Positions 1-7,567 of a DNA stretch of 35,131 nt are shown here, piece by piece. The stretch is from the NCBI RefSeq assembly GCF_010365055.1, contig NZ_JAAFHA010000053.1, positions 1 through 35,131 on the forward strand, given 5' to 3'. The stretch is from Rhodoferax sp. GTDB taxonomy: Bacteria; Pseudomonadota; Gammaproteobacteria; Burkholderiales; Burkholderiaceae_C. Position 1 is the stretch's first letter, and every line of letters starts with the position of its first letter. Position numbers and translations under genes: made by a program. Under the pieces are notes generated by a model. The model made no database searches. It was not told the DNA's origin and saw only the letters and a program-made list of their open reading frames with translations.

Positions 1-96
1 TTTCTGGAGTGTCCATGTGTCCACCTGAGTTGAAGTGGACACGATGCTCCTAAGAATTGCCGATCTCCGCAAGGTGACTTCGCCACCCGCTTACGT
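1..96. other. Foreign junction sequence upstream of the truncated biotin carboxylase
   Basis: The biotin-carboxylase reading frame stops resembling the family at about base 97 (residues E-F-F-F-I-E before the MNTRIQVEH motif), and a TGA lies in that frame at 31-33. The preceding bases hold an inverted repeat, GTGTCCAC (17-24) and GTGGACAC (35-42), and two close copies of GTGTCCA (10-16 and 17-23). This is the kind of structure found at ends of insertion sequences, so the block may be the terminus of a mobile element that removed the 5' part of the gene. I cannot name the element. Confidence 0.4.
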
Positions 97-651
97 GAGT
101 TCTTCTTTATTGAAATGAATACCCGCATTCAAGTTGAACATCCGGTCAGCGAATTGGTGACAGGCGTTGATTTGGTGCGTGAAATGCTGCGAATTGCGAT
201 GGGAGAGCCGCTCAGGTTCAAACAGGAACAGATCGTCCTCAAAGGGGCTGCGATCGAATGCCGCCTGAACGCGGAAGATCCAGAGCGCAACTTCATGCCC
301 AGCCCGGGAAAGCTGAGCGCGCTGCGCTGGCCAGGTGGACCAGGTGTACGGGTAGACACCCATGTGTACGCCGGATACACAATCCCGCCGTTTTACGATT
401 CTCTGTTGGCAAAACTAGCCGTATGGGACGAGGACAGGCCTGCCGCCCTGCAACGCATGCAACGAGCCCTGGCTGAAACAAGCATTGAAGGTGTCTACAA
501 CACCATTGCACTCCACCAGCAATTGCTGGCAGATCCGGCTGTCCAAAATGGGCAATTTCACACCGGCTACCTTGAGCAGTGGATGGCCCAGCGTGCGGCC
601 GAAAAAGCCCTGGCACTGACGTCCGAGCTGACAGCTGGATTGACTGTTTAA
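97..651 (+). pseudogene. Biotin carboxylase (AccC type), C-terminal fragment, 5' truncated
   Basis: The frame encodes the end of an ATP-grasp biotin carboxylase: EMNTRIQVEHPVSE (the loop with the conserved E, N and R of the ATP/bicarbonate site), AAIECRLNAEDP, then GPGVRVDTHVYAGYTIPPFYDSLLAKL, which holds the conserved catalytic-site arginine. Only about 180 of roughly 450 residues remain. The lost part includes the N-terminal domain and the ATP lid, so the product should be inactive. Any initiation would have to use the internal ATG at 115. In the intact operon the enzyme would carboxylate a biotin carrier and feed the two carboxyltransferase subunits encoded directly downstream. An alternative is that the 5' part lies elsewhere after a rearrangement. 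Confidence 0.8.
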
Positions 652-682
652 CCAACTTCGAGCCTTTACCTAAGGAACATCA

Positions 683-1567
683 ATGTCACTCCCTCCTGCA
701 CGATATTCATTTGGCGGCGACGAACACATCTTCGTGGAACTCAACCACGAGATGTCGCTGGAAGCGTTCTTCAAAGGCATGTCAATAACTAATGCCATTG
801 CGCAGCGAAAGATTGCCGGCGTGACTGAAATTTGTCCGGCCAATGCTTCCTATCAGGTCCGTTTTGACCCCGATCTGATTGCGCCGGACAGGTTGATGGA
901 GATTTTGAAATCAATTGAAATCGAGTTGGGCGACGGCGCGCTGGAACTCAATACACGCATCATCGAGATTCCCGTCTTTTACAACGACCCCTGGACCAAC
1001 GAAACGCAACAGCGTTTTCGTGAAAGGCATCAGGACCCCACTTCAACCGACCTCGAATATGGAGCACGCGTCAATGGCTACACGAATGTAGACGCGTTCA
1101 TCGCGGCGCATGCGGCATCGCCCTGGTTTGTCTCCATGGTTGGCTTTGTAGCGGGGCTGCCATTCATGTTTCAGATGGTTGAACGTGCCAAGCAGATTCA
1201 GGTCCCAAAATATCTCAGACCACGCACCGATACACCCAAACTCACGATTGGGCACGGCGGCTGCTTTGGCTGTATCTATTCTGTGCGCGGTGCGGGGGGC
1301 TATCAAATGTTTGGCATCACCCCGGCGCCAATTTTTGATCCGCAGCAAAGCCTGCCGTATGTCAAAGACTTCATGGTGTTTTTCCGCCCTGGAGACATTG
1401 TCAAATTCAAGCCCATAAACCGGTCTGAGTACGACGCTGCATTGGCAAAAGTGCAGGACGGAAGCTTCGACTTGCGCATCCGTGAGGTGAAGTTTTCACT
1501 GCAGGACTTTGTTAAAGATCCGAGCGCTTACAACCAACAATTGACGGAGACTTTGTATGGCAATTAA
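683..1567 (+). CDS. Biotin-dependent carboxyltransferase subunit, KipI/AHS1 (PxpB-like) family
   Basis: This 294-residue protein has the AHS1/KipI fold found in 5-oxoprolinase subunit PxpB and in the carboxyltransferase domain of urea carboxylase. Recognisable parts are GFVAGLPF (about residues 152-160), KYLRPRTDTP (about 175-184) and GGCFGCIYSVRGAGGYQMFGITP (about 191-214). It is longer than a typical PxpB (about 220-240) because of an insert containing DPWTNETQQRF near residue 100, which makes a urea-carboxylase-like N-carboxylase role more likely than plain 5-oxoprolinase. An AAGGAA ribosome site lies just before ATG 683. The end overlaps the next gene by 11 bp, implying translational coupling. 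The substrate is not evident from the protein alone. Confidence 0.85.
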   Translation: MSLPPARYSFGGDEHIFVELNHEMSLEAFFKGMSITNAIAQRKIAGVTEICPANASYQVRFDPDLIAPDRLMEILKSIEIELGDGALELNTRIIEIPVFYNDPWTNETQQRFRERHQDPTSTDLEYGARVNGYTNVDAFIAAHAASPWFVSMVGFVAGLPFMFQMVERAKQIQVPKYLRPRTDTPKLTIGHGGCFGCIYSVRGAGGYQMFGITPAPIFDPQQSLPYVKDFMVFFRPGDIVKFKPINRSEYDAALAKVQDGSFDLRIREVKFSLQDFVKDPSAYNQQLTETLYGN

Positions 1568-2534
1568 GGTACTACAACCTGGACTTGCAACCACCGTACA
1601 GGATGCCGGTCGAATTGGCTATTACCACTTGGGCATTCCGCTTTCAGGCGCGCTTGATCAGTACTCGTTCCGTGCTGCCAATCTCCTGGTCGGCAATCCG
1701 GAAGATGCCGCCACACTCGAGATCACGATGCTCGGCCCCAAGCTGGAGTTCATGCACGATGCCGCCATCGCACTGACTGGTGCGAACTTGCCAGCCAGGC
1801 TTGACGGCGTCTCCATGCCCGGCAACCAGGCCGTCGCTGTCAAGGCGGGCAGTGTCCTTAGTTTTGATTTTCTGAAAGACGGCGTGCGCGCATACCTCGC
1901 CGTAGCGGGTGGCATTGATGTGCCGGAGGTATTGGGCAGTCGCTCAACGTACACCTTGGGGGCCATCGGTGGTTTTTGTGGAAGAAAACTCCAAGCCGGT
2001 GATGTGTTGCCCGTGGGGGCTTTTCAGGGGCCATTGCACACAGGCAAAAAGCTGCCAGATCATTTGAAGCAAGCCTTGCCCAAGCAGGTGCAGGTTCGCG
2101 TTCTTCCCGGCTTGTATTTTCATTGGTTGACTCAGGCCTCTGGAAAGTCTTTTTTTGAAGATACATGGCGAGTGGGCCCCGAAGCGGACCGCATCGGCTA
2201 TCGATTCAAGCATGGCCGACCGCTGGAATTTGAACCCCGCGAACGCCCCTTTGGGGCTGGTTCTGACCCATCCAACATCGTCGATGCGGGTTATCCCATT
2301 GGTTCGATTCAAGTACCTGGCGGTCTGGAGCCCATCGTTTTGCATCGCGATGCCGTGTCCGGCGGTGGCTACGCCATGATTGGCACGGTCATCAGCGCGG
2401 ACATGGATGTTGTAGCGCAGTTGCAGCCAAATTTCCAGACTCAATTTGTCGCGGTTGACATGGCACAGGCCTTGAGTGCGCGCGCCAAACGCAATCAACG
2501 CCTAGCTGATTTGCGACGGGCCCTATTGGATTAG
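1557..2534 (+). CDS. Biotin-dependent carboxyltransferase subunit, KipA/AHS2 (PxpC-like) family
   Basis: This 325-residue protein carries the AHS2/KipA signature near its start (GLATTVQDAGRIGYYHLGIP then SGALDQYSFRAANLLVGN) and the later AYLAVAGGI and PLEFEPRERPFGAGSDPSNI segments. AHS1 and AHS2 proteins pair to form the carboxyltransferase half of urea carboxylase or the 5-oxoprolinase PxpBC subunits. Together with the upstream biotin carboxylase the layout is that of a split urea-carboxylase-like enzyme that carboxylates an amide nitrogen. Neither a biotin carrier protein (AccB) nor a LamB/YcsF subunit (PxpA) is in the window; both could lie further left. Length is normal and the gene looks intact. 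Confidence 0.86.
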   Translation: MAIKVLQPGLATTVQDAGRIGYYHLGIPLSGALDQYSFRAANLLVGNPEDAATLEITMLGPKLEFMHDAAIALTGANLPARLDGVSMPGNQAVAVKAGSVLSFDFLKDGVRAYLAVAGGIDVPEVLGSRSTYTLGAIGGFCGRKLQAGDVLPVGAFQGPLHTGKKLPDHLKQALPKQVQVRVLPGLYFHWLTQASGKSFFEDTWRVGPEADRIGYRFKHGRPLEFEPRERPFGAGSDPSNIVDAGYPIGSIQVPGGLEPIVLHRDAVSGGGYAMIGTVISADMDVVAQLQPNFQTQFVAVDMAQALSARAKRNQRLADLRRALLD

Positions 2535-2552
2535 GTTTTTTACATATTCCGG

Positions 2553-2571
2553 CAAGTAATGCCTTTACTTG
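2553..2571. terminator. Small hairpin between pxpC-like gene and the transporter genes
   Basis: CAAGTAA (2553-2559) and TTACTTG (2565-2571) form a perfect 7-bp stem with a 5-nt loop 19 bp after the upstream stop codon. No clear T-run follows, so it may be an attenuator or an mRNA-processing hairpin rather than a full terminator. Confidence 0.25.
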
Positions 2572-2635
2572 TCTTCCTCACCTTCGCGCTGGTGCGAAGT
2601 TTTTTCAACCTTGACTTTTGTTTACTGGAGCCTTC

Positions 2636-3706
2636 ATGAAAAAAATATCCGCACCCACCCTGCTCGCCGGTGTCTTGTTGACTGCCTCCTTCGCGGCCCA
2701 AGCGGCGAATTGGTACCCCTATGCGGCGGAGCAGACGGAGCCCGCGTTCTCTGACACAGGTGTGAAAAAACCTATCGACTACAGCCCACTGCCGAAGGCA
2801 TCAAAGAAATGGAAGCTCTGCGTTTCATTTCCCCACATGAAAGATGCCTACTGGCTGGGTGTTGACTACGGTGTGGTTGAGGAAGCCAAGCGTCTTGGTG
2901 TGTCGGCTCAGATACTCGAAGCCGGTGGCTATACCAACTTGAACAAGCAAATTTCGCAAATTGAGGATTGCGTCGCCGGCGGCGGTCAGGCTGTGGTTAT
3001 TGGCGGTATTTCTGCGGATGGCCTGGTCAATTTGGTCAAGTCACTCAAAGCCAAAAATATCCCAACCGTAGATGTCATCAACGGCATCAATTCTCCCGAC
3101 CTGACCGCAAAGTCGCTCGTCTCCTTCTACACGATGGGACAAGAGGCGGGCGCCTATTTGGCCAAAAAACATCCCGCTGGAGGCGCCAAGGCTGTAGTCG
3201 CGTGGTTTCCTGGACCAGCTGGCGCTGGTTGGGTTGAGGCCGCCAACAAAGGTTTCACTGAAGCTGTCAAGGGGAGCTCCCTGGAAGTGATGGCCCCGAT
3301 ATATGGTGATACAGGCAAAGAAGTCCAAGCCAAGTTGGTTGAGGATGCCTTGCAGTCGAACCCCGCCATCCGCTATATCGCAGGCACAGCAGTCACCGCC
3401 GAAGTGAGCCAAGGTATCGTGCGCGCGCGCAACTTGAAAGACAAAGTGCAAGTGATTTCGTTTTATTTGACCCCAGACGTCTACGCAGGCATTCAAAAGG
3501 GCACGATCATGGCGTCTCCCGCTGACGCGATGGTGATTCAAGGGCGCATAGCTATCGATCAAGCGGTGCGTGCCCTGGAAGGTAAGGACCTGATCAAGCA
3601 CGTCGGACCCAAGATTGTCACGATCGACAAAGCCAACTTGAAGCAGATTCGCCGTGACGACGTCTTGCCACCGGCATCATTCAAGCCATTGTTTGAAGTC
3701 AAATAA
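2636..3706 (+). CDS. TorT-like periplasmic sugar-type binding protein of an ABC importer
   Basis: A 356-residue precursor starting at ATG 2636 (GGAG ribosome site at 2627-2630). The first ~24 residues form a Sec signal peptide (MKKISAPTLLAGVLLTASFA, cleavage near AQA). The mature part is a type-I periplasmic binding protein related to TorT, with WKLCVSFPHMKDAYWLGVDYG near the start of the first lobe and a LNKQISQIEDCVAGG segment. TorT itself senses TMAO for the TorS kinase. Here no kinase is present, and the gene sits directly before a ribose-type ATPase and permease, so it most likely serves as the binding component of that importer. The ligand is unknown; the neighbours suggest a small amide or lactam. 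Confidence 0.82.
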   Translation: MKKISAPTLLAGVLLTASFAAQAANWYPYAAEQTEPAFSDTGVKKPIDYSPLPKASKKWKLCVSFPHMKDAYWLGVDYGVVEEAKRLGVSAQILEAGGYTNLNKQISQIEDCVAGGGQAVVIGGISADGLVNLVKSLKAKNIPTVDVINGINSPDLTAKSLVSFYTMGQEAGAYLAKKHPAGGAKAVVAWFPGPAGAGWVEAANKGFTEAVKGSSLEVMAPIYGDTGKEVQAKLVEDALQSNPAIRYIAGTAVTAEVSQGIVRARNLKDKVQVISFYLTPDVYAGIQKGTIMASPADAMVIQGRIAIDQAVRALEGKDLIKHVGPKIVTIDKANLKQIRRDDVLPPASFKPLFEVK

Positions 3707-3797
3707 AGAGAACCTGCCGTATGGGCAAGGTGCTTGTTGAGTTCACTTTTCTGGTGACATCAAAAATGACTTTGTTCAAACAGCAGGTTAACGTGAG

Positions 3798-5291
3798 ATG
3801 AGCGATGTTTTATTGACCATTGAAGGCCTGTCGAAGGAGTTTCCAGGTGTGCGCGCGCTGGATGGGGTGGACTTTGAACTGCTTGCAGGCGAGGTTCATG
3901 CCATATTTGGTGAGAACGGTGCTGGCAAGTCCACCCTGATTTCCATTATTGCCGGAGCGCAGCCGCAAGGCAGTGGAACAATCCGGATGCACGGCGAGGA
4001 ACTTCGATTTTCCTCCGTCGCTGATGCCAGGCGACATGGCATCAGCGCCGTTTTCCAAGAGTTCTCTTTGGCGCCTCATCTTACGGTTGAAGAAAATTTG
4101 TGTTTGGGGGAAGAACGACTTCATCAACGCTTCGGCCTGTTGCAGTTGTCAGCCATGTCGCGTCATGCAAGCGCGCTCCTGCAGCGACTGAATTTTGACA
4201 TTGATCCTCATAGAGTCGTTGCAACTCTGTCGCGCGCAGAGCAGCAGATGGTCGAAATCGCCAAGGCTTTGCGCGCAAAGCTGTCCGTGTTGATCCTCGA
4301 CGAGCCAACAGCATCGCTGACAGAAAGAGAAAGTGAGCAGTTGTTTGCAACGGTGCGAAGTTTGAAGCAACAAGGCGTAGGCATCATCTACATCACCCAT
4401 CGAATTCAGGAGATTAAACGCCTGGCCGATCGCGTCACTGTACTGCGTGACGGGAAACACATTGGTGTCGTCGATGCTGCGACGACCACTGAAGCCAAAC
4501 TCATTGAAATGATGGCTGGACGAACTGTCGAGAAAATTTATCCCTCCATTGCGGCAAATCCCGGACGCAATATTCTGGAACTTTCGCAAATGCGTGGCGG
4601 TGTCGGCATTGACGTAGACCACTTCGTTGCACGCGAAGGTGAAGTCGTTGGCGTTGCTGGCCTGGTCGGCTGCGGGAAATCAGAATTGCTGCGCATGGCT
4701 TTTGGTATTGAACCCATGAAGTCTGGCGTCGTCAAACTGGATGGGCAGACCATCAAAAAGCCGACGCCACGGCGCATGCTCGACGCCGGTGTTTTTTATC
4801 TTCCACCGGATCGTCGGGAAGAGGGCTTGATGCTGTCGGCCAGCACTGCCGACAACATCTCGCTCAACGCATTGACGCAGCAACCGATCCATTTCCGGTC
4901 CGGGTTTTTATCACTTTCCGCGGAGAGAACGGTAACTCGCGACATCGGTCGGCGGGTAGACATTCATCCGTCAAATTTGCCCCGTGCCACCGCGCTTTTA
5001 TCCGGCGGAAATCAGCAGAAAGTCTTGTTCGGCCGGGGTTTGACACGGTCCATCAAACTGTACATTTTTGATGAACCGACGGTGGGTGTCGATGTGGGTA
5101 CGCGCAGCGCAATTTATTACCTGATCAAAGAGTTGTGCGAAAAGGGCGCGGCGGTGATCCTGATTTCGTCTGATTTACCCGAAATTTTGCACCTGTCGCA
5201 CCGCGCCTACGTCATGCGCGCTGGTCGTATAGCAGCTGAAATCGATCGCAGTTGCCTCACCGAAGCGGCAGTGCTGCAGCATTTTTTTTAG
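3798..5291 (+). CDS. CUT2 (ribose/simple-sugar type) ABC importer ATPase, duplicated domains
   Basis: This 497-residue protein has the RbsA/MglA layout of two fused nucleotide-binding domains. The first has Walker A GENGAGKST (residues 38-46), a degenerate signature LSRAEQQMVEIAKAL and Walker B VLILDEPTASLT. The second has a Walker A variant GLVGCGKSE near residue 288, signature LSGGNQQKV near 399 and IFDEPTVGVDVG near 423. Imperfect sites in one domain are normal for this family. It powers uptake through the permease encoded 28 bp downstream. The start at 3798 follows TTAACGTGAG, a modest ribosome site. The substrate is probably not a sugar, given the metabolic genes on both sides. Confidence 0.9.
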   Translation: MSDVLLTIEGLSKEFPGVRALDGVDFELLAGEVHAIFGENGAGKSTLISIIAGAQPQGSGTIRMHGEELRFSSVADARRHGISAVFQEFSLAPHLTVEENLCLGEERLHQRFGLLQLSAMSRHASALLQRLNFDIDPHRVVATLSRAEQQMVEIAKALRAKLSVLILDEPTASLTERESEQLFATVRSLKQQGVGIIYITHRIQEIKRLADRVTVLRDGKHIGVVDAATTTEAKLIEMMAGRTVEKIYPSIAANPGRNILELSQMRGGVGIDVDHFVAREGEVVGVAGLVGCGKSELLRMAFGIEPMKSGVVKLDGQTIKKPTPRRMLDAGVFYLPPDRREEGLMLSASTADNISLNALTQQPIHFRSGFLSLSAERTVTRDIGRRVDIHPSNLPRATALLSGGNQQKVLFGRGLTRSIKLYIFDEPTVGVDVGTRSAIYYLIKELCEKGAAVILISSDLPEILHLSHRAYVMRAGRIAAEIDRSCLTEAAVLQHFF

Positions 5292-5319
5292 CCGGCCACG
5301 TCAATTAAGGTAATTCAGA

Positions 5320-6351
5320 ATGAGTTCAATCGTTCCCGAGAACAATCCGAGTCCAGCGCACAGATCCTCAGCTCGTGACTGGATCATGAAGATATTCTTG
5401 CATTGGGGTGTCATGCCCTTCCTGCTCGTGATAGCAGTCGTCACCTTCAGTCTGATGTCGTCCCGCTTTCTCACGCCCGAGAACTTGATCAATTTGTTTC
5501 GCCAGTCGGTGTATCTTGTACTGGTCTCCCTGGGTCAAATGCTGGCGCTGATTTCGGGCGGGTTTGACCTGTCAGTCGGCACCATTGTTGCCGTTTCATC
5601 CGTCGTATCCGCTTTGACGATGGGCGCTTTGGCCCTCAGTTTTCCTGATGCCATCTGGCTGGTGATCACTTTGGGGTGTCTGGCCGGTTTGGGGGCAGCC
5701 ATGTTGATTGGAATTGTCAACGGCGCAGGCGTGGCGGTGTTCGGCGTCTCGCCTTTCATCATGACACTTGGCATGCAGTCCATTGGTTTTGGCATCGCTT
5801 TGTTTTTGACGGCCGGTGTTCCTGTTTCGAACCTGCCGGATACCCTTGGAGATGTTTTCGGTTTTGGCGTGCTGCTTGGAGTTCCTGTGCCAATCTTGAT
5901 GATGCTGCTCATTCTGGCGTTGATGTTTGTTCTGCTGAATTACTCTGCGTGGGGCAGACATCTGTATGCCGTGGGTAGCAATCCAAAAGCAGCTTTGCTG
6001 TCCGGTATTCGAGTCAAGCCAGTCCTCATCAGCGCTTATGTTTTGTGTGCATTGATCGCCGGCGTATCAGGCTTACTGCTAACGGCAAGAACTGCGTCCG
6101 GGGATGCCAACCTGGGTGGGTCGATGGCACTTGAATCCATTGCCGCCTGTGTAATCGGTGGGGTTTCACTGCGGGGCGGCATTGGTCGACTGGAAAACGT
6201 CGTGTTGGGTGCGATATTTATCGGACTGGTGCAAAACGGAATGAATTTGGCGCAAATTGGCTCGTACCTGCAAATTGTCGTGCTCGGTGTGCTGCTGATT
6301 ATTGCCGTCGTCTTTGATCGTATTCGTCAGAAACGCCTATACCGGCTTTAG
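5320..6351 (+). CDS. CUT2-type ABC importer permease (RbsC-like)
   Basis: A 343-residue integral membrane protein with about ten hydrophobic segments and the family hallmarks SGGFDLSVGTIVAVSSVV (about residues 85-102) and MALESIAACVIGGVSLRGGIG (about residues 268-288). It would form the homodimeric inner-membrane channel for the preceding ATPase and the TorT-like binding protein. An AAGG element at 5308-5311 precedes ATG 5320. The gene ends 81 bp before the aminotransferase start, with no obvious terminator, so gabT may be cotranscribed with the importer. Confidence 0.9.
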   Translation: MSSIVPENNPSPAHRSSARDWIMKIFLHWGVMPFLLVIAVVTFSLMSSRFLTPENLINLFRQSVYLVLVSLGQMLALISGGFDLSVGTIVAVSSVVSALTMGALALSFPDAIWLVITLGCLAGLGAAMLIGIVNGAGVAVFGVSPFIMTLGMQSIGFGIALFLTAGVPVSNLPDTLGDVFGFGVLLGVPVPILMMLLILALMFVLLNYSAWGRHLYAVGSNPKAALLSGIRVKPVLISAYVLCALIAGVSGLLLTARTASGDANLGGSMALESIAACVIGGVSLRGGIGRLENVVLGAIFIGLVQNGMNLAQIGSYLQIVVLGVLLIIAVVFDRIRQKRLYRL

Positions 6352-6432
6352 GGCGACGCAACCCAGTAAGCCAACCTGGCAAAAGCGCACCATATTTATA
6401 TTGTTTTGAGTCTACCAACGCACTGGAATGAT

Positions 6433-7567
6433 ATGCAACGCGAATCTAACCTGAATAATGCTGCTTTGATGGCCCGCCGCCGGGCCACCATTCCACGCGG
6501 TGTTGGCCAAAGCCACGAAGTGTTCATTGCCCGCGGTGAAAACGCCGAAATCTGGGATGTGGAAGGCAAACGCTATATTGACTTTGCCGGCGGCATTGCC
6601 GTTCTCAATACCGGGCACTGCAACCCCACGGTGATCGCCGCCGTCAAGGCCCAGTTGGACCTCTACACCCACACCTGTTTCCAGGTGCTGGCCTATGAGC
6701 CCTATGTGGAGCTGGCCGAGCGCATCAACGCGCTGGCGCCCGGTGACTTCGCCAAGAAAACCATGTTTTTGAGCACCGGCGCCGAAGCGGTTGAAAACGC
6801 CATCAAGATTGCCCGTGCCTACACCAAGCGGGCGGCCGTTATTGCCTTTACCAGCGGCTACCACGGGCGTACGCTGCTCACGCTCGGCCTGACTGGCAAG
6901 GTGGCACCTTACAAGACCGGCTTCGGTCCGTTTCCGGCAGAAATTTTTCATGCTCAGTTTCCCAATGCGCTGCATGGTGTGAGCATCGATGAATCGATCG
7001 CCTCGATTGAATCGATCTTCAAGAACGATGTCGAGGCGAGCCGGGTGGCCGCCATCATTGTGGAGCCGGTGCAGGGTGAGGGCGGCTTCAATGTGGCGCC
7101 GCCCGAGTTTTTGCAGCGCCTGCGCGCGTTGTGTGATCAGCATGGCATCTTGTTGATCGCCGACGAGATTCAGACCGGCGCCGGTCGCACTGGCACCTGG
7201 TTTGCCATCGAGCAAAGTGGCGTGGAACCAGACTTGATCACGCTGGCCAAGTCGATGGCCGGTGGATTCCCGCTCTCGGCGGTGGTGGGTCGTGCTGACG
7301 TGATGGATGCTCCCGCGCCGGGTGGATTGGGCGGCACTTATGCGGGCAGCCCGATGTTGTGCGCCGCCGCCTTGGCGGTGCTGGAGGTGTTCAAGCAAGA
7401 AAACCTGCTGGAGCGCAGTTGCCAATTGGGCCTGCGCCTGAGCGCCAGCCTGAAACAAATGGCTGCCAGCCACCGCTGCATTGCCGATGTGCGGGGTCTG
7501 GGTGCCATGGTCGCGATCGAGTTGTGCAAGGGCGGCGATATCCATCAACCGGATGCTGACATGGCCA
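6433..7567 (+). pseudogene. gabT: 4-aminobutyrate aminotransferase, 5' part, interrupted by an insertion sequence
   Basis: This is a class-III PLP aminotransferase of the GabT type: FAGGIAVLNTGHCNP, FLSTGAEAVENAIKIARAYT (PLP phosphate region), IIVEPVQGEGGF, LIADEIQTGAGRTG and the PLP lysine in TLAKSMAGGFPLSAV (about residue 272). I prefer ATG 6433 (MQRESN) to the upstream TTG at 6406. The coding sequence is cut at 7567; the frame then reads into the element and stops at 7570-7572, giving a ~379-residue product. The missing 54 residues, found at 9508-9671, carry the small-domain arginine that binds substrate carboxylate. GabT transfers the amino group of GABA (or beta-alanine-like amines) to 2-oxoglutarate. 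The truncated protein is probably inactive. Confidence 0.93.
7564..7567. repeat. Left copy of the GCCA target-site duplication
   Basis: GCCA at 7564-7567 directly abuts the left inverted repeat and matches GCCA at 9504-9507 beyond the right inverted repeat. Keeping one copy restores the gabT frame as D-M-A-K-R-L-A. Confidence 0.75.
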
